A DNA stretch of 64,000 bases from Ignavibacteriales bacterium (GTDB lineage: Bacteria; Bacteroidota; Ignavibacteria; Ignavibacteriales; Melioribacteraceae), in the NCBI GenBank assembly GCA_026390775.1, contig JAPLFF010000007.1:496001-560000 (forward strand). The letters run 5' to 3'. The notes below the pieces were generated by a model. That model saw only the letters and a program-made list of their open reading frames with translations, had not been told where the DNA came from and did not search any database. Position numbers and translations under genes: made by a program. Below, piece after piece: positions 1-9,292 of the stretch (positions are counted from its first letter, which is position 1; every line of letters begins with the position of its first letter).

Positions 1-35
1 GCAAAATATGCCCGCGTGTTTTTTTCTTTGTCCAT
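1..35 (-). CDS. Start of a leftward gene, cut by the window edge
   Basis: On the minus strand an ATG at 35-33 opens a frame reading MDKEKNTRAYF that runs off the left edge. Only eleven codons are visible, with a weak purine-rich stretch (GAAAG) upstream. No function can be assigned. It would be divergent from the cupin gene at 195, making 36-194 a shared promoter region. It could equally be a chance frame. Confidence 0.3.
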   Translation of the reverse strand, partial: MDKEKNTRAYF

Positions 36-194
36 AATTTTTCTTTCAAAAAAGAGGCTGAAAGATAATATTTTTTTTGATGTGTGAATGAATATTATTT
101 ACTAATTCTAATTTTCTGAAAAAGGAATTAGAGATTAAAAATTTTGTAACTTTCTATCAAAGTTGTAAAACTTTTTGCGGGACTAGATGATTAG

Positions 195-515
195 ATGAAC
201 GCACTTAAAAACATATTTGAAAATCTTCCGAAAGAATTGAGAGAAGAGTATTTCGAAGAAATTATATCTACAAAAGATTTTAAACTCGAAAGAATAATTT
301 CGGAAGGTCATACTTCCCCACCTAATTTTTGGTATGATCAGGACAAGAATGAATTTGTTATTCTTCTCAAAGGGAAAGCAAAATTAAGCTTTGATGATGG
401 AAATAATTTTGAACTGAAGCCCGGTGATTATTTAATTATTCCGGCTCATCAAAAACATAGAGTTGATTGGACAGATCCCAATCAAAAAACTTTTTGGTTA
501 ACAATACATCACTAA
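195..515 (+). CDS. Small cupin-domain protein
   Basis: A 106-residue protein made of a single cupin barrel. The central part has the cupin 1 pattern (FVILLKGKAKLSF followed by LKPGDYLIIPAHQKHRVDWT): the GxxxLxF strand, the PGDxxxIPAxxxHxV strand and metal-ligand-type histidines near the end. Members of this family bind a metal or small ligand and are often enzymes or sensors; nothing here identifies the ligand. The ATG at 195 has no strong ribosome site. The gene lies 6 bases before the next gene, so the two may be co-transcribed. Family assignment is good; function is unknown. Confidence 0.75.
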   Translation: MNALKNIFENLPKELREEYFEEIISTKDFKLERIISEGHTSPPNFWYDQDKNEFVILLKGKAKLSFDDGNNFELKPGDYLIIPAHQKHRVDWTDPNQKTFWLTIHH

Positions 516-521
516 TGAATT

Positions 522-1070
522 ATGATTAGAGAAATATTTTTTACAATTATACTGCTTGTTGTTCTCACCGCTTCTACTAAAGCGCAAATTCAATCGCCAA
601 GTTTAGGAGGCTCTTTACATATTGGAAACATCAGCGGAAATTCACCATCAATTTCAAGTTTGGGCGGATCTGTTGTTTTTGATTTCTATCCTTGGTTCGA
701 AAATGTAGTTTCTTTCCGTGCATCATTCACTTATTCACAAATGGTAGAAAAATTTCTGCCGGAAAACCGTTCCGGAAAGTATTATCCTTTCTTAAAAATT
801 TTTTCGCTAAAAGGATTTTCTCAGCAATACATTTCTTTTCCAATTTATATTGAAGAAGGAGCCGGATTAATTTATCTCAATGATAGAACATTTAGCGATG
901 TAAATATTTGGGAAGTCGGCGTTGGCTTTAGTGCATTAGCCGGTTATGATTTTCGAAAAAATAACTTGAACGGTTTTTCTCTCAGCTTGGGCATGGATTA
1001 CGGAGTAACTTTCACTCATACAACTGCAAATTATCTTTTAGTTTTCCTTCAAACTCAGTATTACTTTTAA
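522..1070 (+). CDS. Secreted or outer-membrane protein of unknown function
   Basis: 182 residues. An N-terminal signal peptide is visible (MIREIFFTIILLVVLTAS, then TKAQ as likely cleavage region). The mature part has alternating hydrophobic/aromatic strands (for example NVVSFRASFTYSQM, SLSLGMDYGVTF) and ends in an aromatic residue (LQTQYYF), as in many outer-membrane beta-barrels that end in Phe. It resembles the generic outer-membrane beta-barrel proteins of Bacteroidota-like genomes. It follows the cupin gene by 6 bases and converges on the aromatic-biosynthesis gene, which ends 7 bases downstream. No specific function is recognised. Confidence 0.65.
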   Translation: MIREIFFTIILLVVLTASTKAQIQSPSLGGSLHIGNISGNSPSISSLGGSVVFDFYPWFENVVSFRASFTYSQMVEKFLPENRSGKYYPFLKIFSLKGFSQQYISFPIYIEEGAGLIYLNDRTFSDVNIWEVGVGFSALAGYDFRKNNLNGFSLSLGMDYGVTFTHTTANYLLVFLQTQYYF

Positions 1071-1076
1071 GAATCA

Positions 1077-3149
1077 CTACAACTTATACAGATCTCTCAT
1101 CAACTCTTCGAACTGCTGAAAGTACAATGCTTGTTCCGGATCGCTTAAAGCATTTGGCGGATCAGGATGAAACTCGATCATAATTCCATGTGCACCAACA
1201 ATCTTTGCCGCTTTTGCCAATGGAATAACTTTGTTCCGTTCGCCTACTGCATGCGAAGGATCAACTATAACCGGAAGATGAGTTAACTCTTTCAATACCG
1301 GAATAGCACTTAAGTCCAAAGTATTTCTTGTAGCAGTTTCAAATGTTCTAATTCCTCTTTCACACAACATTACTTGTCTGTTCCCCTGCGATAAAATATA
1401 TTCCGCCGCATTGAGCAGTTCATCTATTGAAGCCATCAATCCCCGCTTAAGCATAACAGGCCTGTGAGATTTACCAACTTCTTTCAACAAAGCAAAATTC
1501 TGCATATTGCGTGCACCAACCTGAAGTATATCTGCGGTCTTTGCAACTTCAACTACATGTTCGGTATCAAGAACTTCGGTAATAACCGGCATCTCATAAT
1601 ATTTACCGGCATCAGTTAAGAATTTTAAAGCATCTAGGCCTAATCCTTGAAAACTGTAAGGAGAAGTTCTTGGCTTAAAACATCCGCCACGTAAAATTTG
1701 TGCACCGTTTTCTTTTGCTTCAAGTGCGCATTTTAAAATCATCTCTTCCGATTCTACAGAACACGGACCAGCGATTACTATAAAATTATTTCCTCCAATA
1801 ACAACATCTTTAACTTTGATGATCGTATCATCACTTTTGTATTCCCGGCTAGCAAGTCGGTAACTTTTTGATTTTGATTTCTTCGTCGGCTGAATTTCTG
1901 TTTCTGTTTTTTGTTCGTTTGGTGCAGATTCAGAATGTTCATTTAAAATATTCAGATATTCTAATTTTGTCCGTTCAAGTTCTTGCGATGGATAACTTCC
2001 CAACACTTTCATAAACCTTGTGTGCTGTCCTAATTCATCTAAAACTTTTTGAACCAACTCACTTGTAATGTTTCCTTCAAAATCGAGATAGAACATTTCT
2101 TCCCAAGGATTTCCAATGATTGGTCGGGATTCAAGTTTTGTTAAATTCACATTAGATTTTCGAAATACATTTAACGCTTCAACAAGAGAACCGGGAGTGT
2201 GCGATGTTGCCATAACAATTGATGTCTTGCATGGAATACGGAAATCAACTTCATTTGGTTTACGCGAAGCAACTAAAAATCTTGTAAAATTTTCCGATTG
2301 GTTTGCGATATCTGTTTTCAAAATTTTTAGCCGAAAAAGTTTTGCTGCTTCTTCACTTGCAATAGCCGCGTATGAAGAATTACCTTCTTCCTTAATTTTC
2401 TGAACTGACATAGCGGTATCATCAAAATATTCAATGGATACATTAGGAATCGTTTCTAAAAATTTACTGCATTGAGCTGCCGCTTGATAATGAGCATAAA
2501 CTTTTTTGATTTTTCTAAACGAAATCTCTTCACTTGCAACCAAACAATGTTTCACTTGAAATTTTTCTTCACCAACAATTGATAAAGTTGTATGAAGAAG
2601 AAGATCATACACTTCATTGATCCCGCCAGACGTAGTATTTTCGATTGGCAATACTGCAAGATCGGCTTCACCTTTTTCAACAGCATCAACTACTTCATCA
2701 AATCTTTTCTTAGATACAAAATGCAGATCGGCATTGCGATGAGTAAAATATTTTTGCGATGCGAGATAACTGTAAGATCCTTCAATACCTTGAATAGCAA
2801 CTGTAATAGTTTTTTTCTTTTCCCCTTTTCTGTTCAATTTTGTTTGAACATAATTTTGCTGAAGCCGAACGGAGTCTTCAATTATTTCATAAAAAACTTT
2901 TGTAAGAAAATGGGAATCTAATCCTTCTTTCTTACCGATCTTAATTAAACGATTTAATAGTTCCGATTCTCTTTGCTGGTCTCTTATTGGTTTTTGAGAG
3001 TTTTCTTTTGCTAGAATAACTTCTCTGCTCAACATTCTTCTGTCTGCCAGCAGTTTTATCAGCTCGGAATCCAACTGATTAATCTTTTCTCTTAATTTCG
3101 AAATATTCTCTTTTTTCTTTTTTCTCATCTTTATATTCAGTTTTCTCAA
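1077..3149 (-). CDS. Trifunctional chorismate mutase / prephenate dehydratase / DAHP synthase
   Basis: A 690-residue fusion of three shikimate/phenylalanine enzymes. Residues about 14-100 form an AroQ-type chorismate mutase helix bundle ([20 protein letters not shown]). Residues about 113-300 are prephenate dehydratase with the catalytic TRF motif ([11 protein letters not shown]). Residues about 305-385 are a phenylalanine-type ACT regulatory domain with the ESRP motif. After a charged linker, residues about 440-690 are a type I-beta DAHP synthase ([34 protein letters not shown]). All key motifs look intact. The protein would carry out the first shikimate step and two steps from chorismate to phenylpyruvate. 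The ATG at 3149 gives MRKLNIKM; the second Met (residue 8) is an equally possible start. The gene is monocistronic on the minus strand. Confidence 0.9.
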   Translation of the reverse strand: MRKLNIKMRKKKKENISKLREKINQLDSELIKLLADRRMLSREVILAKENSQKPIRDQQRESELLNRLIKIGKKEGLDSHFLTKVFYEIIEDSVRLQQNYVQTKLNRKGEKKKTITVAIQGIEGSYSYLASQKYFTHRNADLHFVSKKRFDEVVDAVEKGEADLAVLPIENTTSGGINEVYDLLLHTTLSIVGEEKFQVKHCLVASEEISFRKIKKVYAHYQAAAQCSKFLETIPNVSIEYFDDTAMSVQKIKEEGNSSYAAIASEEAAKLFRLKILKTDIANQSENFTRFLVASRKPNEVDFRIPCKTSIVMATSHTPGSLVEALNVFRKSNVNLTKLESRPIIGNPWEEMFYLDFEGNITSELVQKVLDELGQHTRFMKVLGSYPSQELERTKLEYLNILNEHSESAPNEQKTETEIQPTKKSKSKSYRLASREYKSDDTIIKVKDVVIGGNNFIVIAGPCSVESEEMILKCALEAKENGAQILRGGCFKPRTSPYSFQGLGLDALKFLTDAGKYYEMPVITEVLDTEHVVEVAKTADILQVGARNMQNFALLKEVGKSHRPVMLKRGLMASIDELLNAAEYILSQGNRQVMLCERGIRTFETATRNTLDLSAIPVLKELTHLPVIVDPSHAVGERNKVIPLAKAAKIVGAHGIMIEFHPDPPNALSDPEQALYFQQFEELMRDLYKL

Positions 3150-3310
3150 ATTGTGGGTCGAAGGTATAAATTTTTTTACGTTAAAAAAAATTGATTTACG
3201 TTTATTGATTGATTAGATATTAAATAGTTGCTAATTTTGAATTGGATATAAATCTCCGTTATTCAGTAATTCATAAACCTCAATTTAGTTTATCATATAG
3301 GAGGTTATTT

Positions 3311-4213
3311 ATGGTAAATCAATCCCGCCGCAACTTTTTAAAGACAGCCGCACTTGTTGGAACAGCAGTTACCGGATTATCATCAAAGACAAAAGCAGCA
3401 CCAAAGAATATTTTATCTGAAGATCGAATGGGTGTGTTAGTTGATACCACAGTGTGTATCGGATGCCGTAAATGTGAATGGTCTTGTAAAATTGCTCACA
3501 ATTTGGAAACTCTTTCTATTGAAGCTTATGATGATAGAAGTGTTTTTAAAACAATGAGACGACCCGGTTCTAAAGCATTAACGGTTGTAAATGAATATAA
3601 GAATCCTGATGAGGAAAAATTTCCGATCAATGTAAAAGTACAATGTATGCATTGCGATCATCCGGCATGCGTCTCTGCGTGCATAGTTGGTGCTTTATCG
3701 AAACAAGAAAACGGATCGGTAATTTGGGATACAGACAAATGCATCGGCTGCCGTTATTGTATGGTTGCATGCCCATTTCAAGTTCCGGCATTCGAGTTTG
3801 AGAATGCATTAAAACCTGATATTAAAAAATGCGATTTCTGCTACGAACGGACTAAAGAAGGAAAACTTCCTGCTTGCACGGAAATTTGTCCTGTTGAAGC
3901 CATAACTTACGGAAGAAGAGAAGATCTTGTTAAAGCGGCACATCAAAAAATTAAAAACTATCCCGATCGTTACATCAATCGTGTGTTTGGTGAATATGAA
4001 GTCGGTGGAACTTCATGGATCTATTTAGCAAATACAGAATTTGAGAAATTGGATTTTCCGAAACTCGGAAAAGATCCCGCACCCGGAGTTAGTGAAGCAA
4101 TCCAGCATGGAATCTTCGCTTACTTTGTTCCGCCCGTTGCCCTTTATGCATTACTCGGCGGAGTTATGTGGATCAATAAAAATAAAAAGAAATCCGAGAA
4201 TGAGGAGATATGA
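3311..4213 (+). CDS. Tat-exported four-cluster ferredoxin subunit (HybA/CbcU-like)
   Basis: 300 residues. I place the start at ATG 3311 because an AGGAGG ribosome site lies just before it and the protein then begins with a twin-arginine signal (SRRNFLKTAALVGTA). A longer frame from a TTG at 3242 is unlikely. Four cysteine groups typical of HybA/DmsB/PsrB-type electron-transfer subunits are present: CIGCRKCEWSC, CMHCDHPACVSAC, CIGCRYCMVAC and CDFCYERTKEG...CTEIC. The C-terminus has one membrane helix followed by lysines (about residues 270-290), so the protein should be anchored with its clusters in the periplasm. The NrfD subunit follows directly and the 13-haem cytochrome after that, the same set as in Cbc4 (CbcSTU) or Hmc-like complexes. 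It probably passes electrons between the quinone subunit and the cytochrome. Confidence 0.88.
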   Translation: MVNQSRRNFLKTAALVGTAVTGLSSKTKAAPKNILSEDRMGVLVDTTVCIGCRKCEWSCKIAHNLETLSIEAYDDRSVFKTMRRPGSKALTVVNEYKNPDEEKFPINVKVQCMHCDHPACVSACIVGALSKQENGSVIWDTDKCIGCRYCMVACPFQVPAFEFENALKPDIKKCDFCYERTKEGKLPACTEICPVEAITYGRREDLVKAAHQKIKNYPDRYINRVFGEYEVGGTSWIYLANTEFEKLDFPKLGKDPAPGVSEAIQHGIFAYFVPPVALYALLGGVMWINKNKKKSENEEI

Positions 4214-4215
4214 TT

Positions 4216-5454
4216 ATGGAAGATTTCAAACCAACACTAATGAAAAAAAAATATTTTACTCCTGTTGTTATTGGATTAGCCGTTTTAGTCCTAAACGGAG
4301 TAATGTTCTTACTTGCTCGATTCATTTTCGGAATTGGTTCAGTAACAAATCTTGATAATCAACATCCGTGGGGAATTTGGATCGGTCTTGATGTTGCAGC
4401 CGGAGTTGCACTTGCAGCGGGCGGATTTACTACTGCTGCATTAGGTCACATCATGCACAAAGATCAATATCATACAATTATTCGTCCTGCACTTTTAACT
4501 GCGGCACTTGGTTATACTTTTGTAGCCGTAAGTGTAATGATAGATCTCGGACGTTACTATTATATCTGGCATCCACTTGTTATGTGGAACGGAAGTTCTG
4601 TCCTTTTTGAAGTTGGTATATGTGTTATTATTTACTTGTTTGTACTATATATTGAATTCTTACCAATAGTCTGCGAGAGATTTATTGGAAGAGTAAAACT
4701 TCCGGGATTGTTGAAATCATTAAATAATCCAATTGATAAAGTTTTGCGAATCCTTGATAAAGGATTAGAAAAAACAATGTTCATTTTCATTATTGCGGGC
4801 GTTGTGCTTTCTTGCTTGCATCAATCATCTCTTGGAACGTTGATGGTAATTGCCGGACCGAAGATGCATCCGCTTTGGCAAACACCAATTCTTCCTTTAC
4901 TTTTTTTACTCTCTGCTGTTTCGGTTGGATTGCCAATGGTAATCATGGAATCATTAATAACATCAAAATCTTTTGGTTTAAAACCTGAGATACATATTCT
5001 TTCTAATCTTGGAAGTATGGTTGCACCTCTGCTTGGAATTTATCTAGCATTCAAAATCGGTGATATGATGATTCGCCAAACATTTGTTTACTTAACTACA
5101 TTTAGTGCCGCAAGTGTAATGTTCACTGTTGAATTATTATTCGGTGTGATCATTCCTTTAAGAATGTTTATGTCAAGACAAGTAAATAAATCACCGCTTG
5201 GATTATTAATTGCTTCGTTTCTTGTTATCATGGGAGTATTTCTGAATCGTCTGAATAACTTTTTAGTTGCTTACACTCCGCCGTATGAAGTTCATTCTTA
5301 TTTCCCTTCCATCGGAGAAATTTCAGTTACAGTCGGTTTCATTGCATTCGAAATTCTCTTGTTCAGAATTGCAGTAATGATTTTCCCGATTGTAAGTGTA
5401 CCTAATACATCAGCACAACGAACAAAATATTCGATCCGCGGAGGTGCACAATGA
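4216..5454 (+). CDS. NrfD/PsrC-family quinone-interacting membrane subunit
   Basis: About 412 residues with roughly ten membrane helices and the NrfD/HybB pattern (NQHPWGIWIGLDVAAGVALA near the N-terminus). This family holds the quinone site in Psr, Hyb, Hmc, Qrc and Cbc complexes. Two starts are possible: ATG 4210 overlaps the previous stop, but ATG 4216 has a better distance from GAGGAG (4202-4207), so I chose 4216. The downstream cytochrome gene overlaps it by 4 bases (ATGA), so translation is coupled. No molybdopterin or hydrogenase catalytic subunit is encoded nearby, which argues for a quinone:cytochrome oxidoreductase. The direction of electron flow cannot be read from sequence. Confidence 0.88.
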   Translation: MEDFKPTLMKKKYFTPVVIGLAVLVLNGVMFLLARFIFGIGSVTNLDNQHPWGIWIGLDVAAGVALAAGGFTTAALGHIMHKDQYHTIIRPALLTAALGYTFVAVSVMIDLGRYYYIWHPLVMWNGSSVLFEVGICVIIYLFVLYIEFLPIVCERFIGRVKLPGLLKSLNNPIDKVLRILDKGLEKTMFIFIIAGVVLSCLHQSSLGTLMVIAGPKMHPLWQTPILPLLFLLSAVSVGLPMVIMESLITSKSFGLKPEIHILSNLGSMVAPLLGIYLAFKIGDMMIRQTFVYLTTFSAASVMFTVELLFGVIIPLRMFMSRQVNKSPLGLLIASFLVIMGVFLNRLNNFLVAYTPPYEVHSYFPSIGEISVTVGFIAFEILLFRIAVMIFPIVSVPNTSAQRTKYSIRGGAQ

Positions 5455-6584
5455 AAATGAAAATATTTATTTTGTTTTTTTTCTTTTTATTAGTTATTAA
5501 TGCTCAGACTAAGAAGCAAGTTCATCCGAATCTTAATGGTATAACTTGTAAAACTTGTCATTCATGTGATATTCCAACAAAAGAAAATCCTTGTGTGATA
5601 CCTTGCCCGCGCGCGAAAATGGTTTCCATTGATCAATCACCTGAAGAAGGTCCTTCGGTTTTAACAATAGATAAATTTAAAAAACAGACTGATATTTATA
5701 GTCCTGTAATTTTTTCACACCGGTTACATGCAGAAATGAGCGGTATGTCCGGCGGTTGTAAAATGTGTCATCATTACAATCCACCTGGTCAAGTGATCGG
5801 ATGTTCCGATTGTCACGAGCTAATGCGTAAACGTACAGATGTAAGTAAGCCCGATCTTAAAGGCGCATATCATCGTCAATGTATGGAATGCCATCGCACA
5901 TGGAGCGGAAAAGTTGATTGTGAATCTTGCCATACTTTAAATGGTACATCACAAAACATAAAAGCACAAACGTTAACTGAAAAAAGTTCAAAGCGTGTTC
6001 ATCCTAAAATTATTGCGCCAACAACTTTAAAATTCGATACTCCTAAAGCATCCGGTAAGATGGTTACTTTTTATCATTCGCAACATGTTGATTTATTTGG
6101 ATTGGAATGCCAAAGTTGCCATACAAATGAAAGTTGTGCGAAGTGTCATACAAAAAATAAAACTTCACTTTTAATAACTAAAACGACTGAGCAGAAACAC
6201 GCAGTTTGTTCCAGCTGTCATAACACAAAACAAAACTGCGGTGATTGCCATTCCAATTCTGTTAAAGAAGGATTTAATCACGCAATAAAAACCGGATTTG
6301 ATATTACCAAGTTTCATGGAAAAGTTTCCTGCAATACTTGCCATACTGAAAAAGGAAAATTCACCGGTCTTAATTCAGAATGTATTAATTGTCATGGTAA
6401 ATGGACTCAGGAAAATTTCCAACACAAAGTTACCGGTGTTATTCTAGATGAAACGCACTTAACATTGGAATGCAAAGACTGTCATCAAGAAAAGAATTAT
6501 TCTAAACCAATTTGCACCAATTGTCACGAAGATAAATCATTCCCTAAAAATGTTCCGGGAAAATTAATTAAGAAGAACGGATGA
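5451..6584 (+). CDS. 13-haem periplasmic c-type cytochrome
   Basis: 377 residues with a signal peptide (MKMKIFILFFFFLLVINAQ) and 13 CxxCH haem-attachment motifs from CKTCH near residue 33 to CTNCH near residue 358. Many additional histidines, such as FSHRLHAEM and FYHSQHVD, are typical of bis-His ligation in the cytochrome c3/HmcA class. A CVIPC group near residue 48 lacks the following His and is not a haem site. Overlaps at both ends (ATGA) with the NrfD gene and the sensor kinase gene. It is the likely periplasmic electron carrier subunit of the 3311-6584 complex, comparable in role to CbcS or HmcA. The partner cytochrome is unknown. Confidence 0.9.
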   Translation: MKMKIFILFFFFLLVINAQTKKQVHPNLNGITCKTCHSCDIPTKENPCVIPCPRAKMVSIDQSPEEGPSVLTIDKFKKQTDIYSPVIFSHRLHAEMSGMSGGCKMCHHYNPPGQVIGCSDCHELMRKRTDVSKPDLKGAYHRQCMECHRTWSGKVDCESCHTLNGTSQNIKAQTLTEKSSKRVHPKIIAPTTLKFDTPKASGKMVTFYHSQHVDLFGLECQSCHTNESCAKCHTKNKTSLLITKTTEQKHAVCSSCHNTKQNCGDCHSNSVKEGFNHAIKTGFDITKFHGKVSCNTCHTEKGKFTGLNSECINCHGKWTQENFQHKVTGVILDETHLTLECKDCHQEKNYSKPICTNCHEDKSFPKNVPGKLIKKNG

Positions 6585-8458
6585 TACTTACTAGAAAAAT
6601 ATTTGGGAAGATCAGCTTAAAACTAATTGGCGTAGTTAGTGTAACTGCAATTTTAATAATTGGAGTTTATTCATATTTCAATGTCACATCACAAAGTGAT
6701 GTTTTACTTGCCGAAGTTGAGCGTCATGCAAATCAATTAAGTGAATCGGTAAAAAACTCGACACGTTATGTAATGTTATTGAATCAACGTGATCATATTC
6801 AAGAGATGATCAACAGAATCGGAAAAGACCCGGCGATTGATAACGTTCGCATCTTAAACAAAGAAGGTGAAATAATTTACTCTGCTCATCCTGATGACAT
6901 CGGCAAGATGCTGGATAAACAAGCAGAGAGCTGTTATGCATGTCACGCAGAAAATAAAGCATTGGAAAAATTACCCATTCAACAGCGGACAAGGATTTTC
7001 AAAACACACTCCGATTCATCACGCATCCTTGGAATAATTAATCCTATATACAATGAGAAATCATGTTACCAAGCTGATTGCCATGCACATTCTGCAAATG
7101 CCAAAGTTCTTGGTGTTCTCGATATAACAATTTCACTTTTAGATGTTGATGAGCAGATACATCAAAATGAAATCCGTGAAATATTATTTGCAGTTATTGC
7201 AATTACTGCTATTGGATTCATTATCGGGTTTTTTGTAAAACGCTGGGTTGATCATCCGGTTAGAGAATTAGTAAATGCAACAGATCAGGTAGCCGCCGGT
7301 AATTTGAATTACATCATTAAAAATCTAAGTTCTGATGAATTAGGAACGCTGGGGAAATCATTCAATAATATGATCAAGAAGCTTGATGAGACAAGTCAAC
7401 AATTATATCAATCAACCAAAATGGCTTCACTTGGACAATTGGCTGCAGGCGTTGCACACGAAATAAATAATCCTCTTACCGGAGTTCTAACCTACAGCAG
7501 TTTTTTGTTGAAACGGACAAAAGACAATCCGCAAATGCAGGAAGACCTTAATGTAATTGTACGCGAGACTTTGAGAAGCCGTGAAATTGTTAAAGGGTTA
7601 CTTGATTTTGCACGGCAGTCAACACCAAAGAAAAGTTCTATTGATGTAAACGATATAATTAATCATGCCATTGCGGTTGTAAACAATCAACTAAAACTGA
7701 ATAAAGTAAATCTTGTAAAAGAATTCGATCCATCGCTTCCAAAAATTACAGCTGATGCAAATCAGATTCAGCAAGTTTTCTTAAATCTATTTGTAAATGG
7801 CATTGATGCAATCGGTCAAAACGGCGGAACACTAACTGTGAAAACTTCGCAAATCAGTTTATCTCCAAGAGGAATTACACAGATCAAAAGTGCAGTGTGT
7901 GCAAAAACTCATAGTCTGATTGATGCAGAACATAAAATCGGAGGAATGCCATCACTGAGAATAAAAATTAAATCTAACAGTAATGAAGGATTTGTCAACA
8001 TAGATCCGGTTTACGGAAGTCATCGTCACTACTTTGGAATTGCATACGATAAAAACAGCAGTGTAAATCTTGCTTGCCCGGTTTGCGATATTTCATTTTT
8101 AGATAAGAATAGTAAATGCCCAAAGTGCGACGGACCGATTTATAAAATTCAAATACCAAATCAAGGATTTCTTGAAGGATGTGCTTCATTCAAAGATGAT
8201 TGGCAAAAATGGGATTTTGTTGACCGAGCCGGTGAGAAAAAATTTGTTGAAATAAATGTAACAGATTCCGGCTGCGGAATTCCACCTGAAAACTTAAATA
8301 AAATCTTTGAACCTTTTTTTACAACAAAAGGTCAGCGTGGAACCGGACTTGGTCTTTCCGTTATTTGGGGAATCATTGATAATCATAACGGATCCATTAC
8401 AGTTGAAAGTAAAGTCGGCATAGGCACAACATTTTCGGTTCGATTACCTCAACAATGA
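6581..8458 (+). CDS. Haem-binding sensor histidine kinase with zinc ribbon inserted in ATPase domain
   Basis: 625 residues. A membrane helix (about 10-32) is followed by a periplasmic domain with a CYACH haem motif (Cys118) and a second Cx4CH motif (CYQADCH, Cys162), then a second membrane helix (about 200-220), HAMP, and an HisKA domain with H-box GVAHEINNPLTGVL. The ATPase domain has its N-box (FLNLFVNGIDAI) and G-boxes (VTDSGCGIPPENL, GTGLGLSVIWG). Between them lie about 130 extra residues (nt about 7845-8245) containing a CPVC...CPKC zinc ribbon (Cys499/502/513/516). The gene overlaps the cytochrome gene by 4 bases, so it is part of that operon, and two receiver proteins follow. A redox or haem-ligand sensor for the respiratory module is the likely role. 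The insert is not part of the standard kinase fold and its purpose is unknown. Confidence 0.9.
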   Translation: MILTRKIFGKISLKLIGVVSVTAILIIGVYSYFNVTSQSDVLLAEVERHANQLSESVKNSTRYVMLLNQRDHIQEMINRIGKDPAIDNVRILNKEGEIIYSAHPDDIGKMLDKQAESCYACHAENKALEKLPIQQRTRIFKTHSDSSRILGIINPIYNEKSCYQADCHAHSANAKVLGVLDITISLLDVDEQIHQNEIREILFAVIAITAIGFIIGFFVKRWVDHPVRELVNATDQVAAGNLNYIIKNLSSDELGTLGKSFNNMIKKLDETSQQLYQSTKMASLGQLAAGVAHEINNPLTGVLTYSSFLLKRTKDNPQMQEDLNVIVRETLRSREIVKGLLDFARQSTPKKSSIDVNDIINHAIAVVNNQLKLNKVNLVKEFDPSLPKITADANQIQQVFLNLFVNGIDAIGQNGGTLTVKTSQISLSPRGITQIKSAVCAKTHSLIDAEHKIGGMPSLRIKIKSNSNEGFVNIDPVYGSHRHYFGIAYDKNSSVNLACPVCDISFLDKNSKCPKCDGPIYKIQIPNQGFLEGCASFKDDWQKWDFVDRAGEKKFVEINVTDSGCGIPPENLNKIFEPFFTTKGQRGTGLGLSVIWGIIDNHNGSITVESKVGIGTTFSVRLPQQ

Positions 8459-8476
8459 TATTTCAAAAAATATTTG

Positions 8477-9268
8477 ATGAAAGAACAAACTAACATATTA
8501 ATCATTGATGACGAAGAAGTAGTTATAAGTTCGATCTCAAAGATTGCAACATTGGAAGGATATTCAGTTGATTCTGTTCTAGATGCTTTTTCTGCACTGC
8601 AAAAAATTTCATCATTAAAATATAATCTCATCATTTGCGATATTATGCTTCCCGGAATGGACGGGTTTCAATTTCTAGCGGAACTCGAATCTAAACGGAT
8701 TGATACACCAGTTATAATGACGACAGGTTATTCGACAATTGAAAATGCCGTTAAATCACTTTACACCGGAGCGATTGAATTTATTCCCAAACCATTTACA
8801 GTTGATGAGATGATAAGTGTTATACGGCGTGGTATCAAATACAGTGCTCTTATGAAATTAAAAAGATTAAATAATGATTCAATTTTACTTGTTCCATGTC
8901 CGGCAAAATATTATCGCTTGGGTTATTCGGGTTGGATGAATAAAGATAACGACGGATCAGTTCTTATCGGCGCAACAGATTCTTTCATAAAAACAATTGA
9001 TCAAATAAAAAAAATTGAGTTACTCAGTACAAATGAAAAATTAACTCAGGCAACACCGGCTGTAAAGTTTGAAACCGAGGATGGTTTAGTCCACCAACTA
9101 TATTCCGTTATAAGCGGAATCATTTTAGCCGGTAATGAAAGATTGATTAACGAACCGGAGTTATTGGAGAAAGATCCTTATTTCGATGGATGGATTTACA
9201 GGATTGTTCCAACAGAACTTGAATATGAAATGAAATTATTAATTCCATGCAGTTCAGATAGATCTTAA
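8477..9268 (+). CDS. Response regulator with degenerate GcvH-like domain
   Basis: 263 residues from ATG 8477 (a TTG at 8474 is in frame; neither has a clear ribosome site). Residues about 5-125 are a receiver domain (ILIIDDEE, phospho-Asp in CDIMLPGMDG, Lys in FIPKPF). The rest, about 140-255, resembles glycine-cleavage H protein: a GATDSFIKTIDQIKKIEL strand set, a hairpin ending LYSVISGII, and the C-terminal INEPELLEKDPYFDGW pattern followed by IYRIVP. The position where GcvH has its lipoylated lysine falls near Gly203-Leu204, so the lysine is absent. There is no DNA-binding domain. It follows the haem kinase by 18 bases and is followed by a second receiver-GcvH-like protein. The probable output is protein-protein, not transcriptional. 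Confidence 0.82.
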   Translation: MKEQTNILIIDDEEVVISSISKIATLEGYSVDSVLDAFSALQKISSLKYNLIICDIMLPGMDGFQFLAELESKRIDTPVIMTTGYSTIENAVKSLYTGAIEFIPKPFTVDEMISVIRRGIKYSALMKLKRLNNDSILLVPCPAKYYRLGYSGWMNKDNDGSVLIGATDSFIKTIDQIKKIELLSTNEKLTQATPAVKFETEDGLVHQLYSVISGIILAGNERLINEPELLEKDPYFDGWIYRIVPTELEYEMKLLIPCSSDRS

Positions 9269-9292
9269 GTTTATTAATTAAGGAGAATAATT

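Noticed and set aside
3232-3239. TAATTTTG before the Fe-S gene, like the Bacteroidetes -7 box TAnnTTTG
   Set aside because: No TTTG box at the expected spacing upstream, and such short motifs are frequent in AT-rich sequence.
5590-5610. CVIPC in the 13-haem cytochrome as a fourteenth haem site
   Set aside because: It lacks the histidine that must follow the second cysteine.
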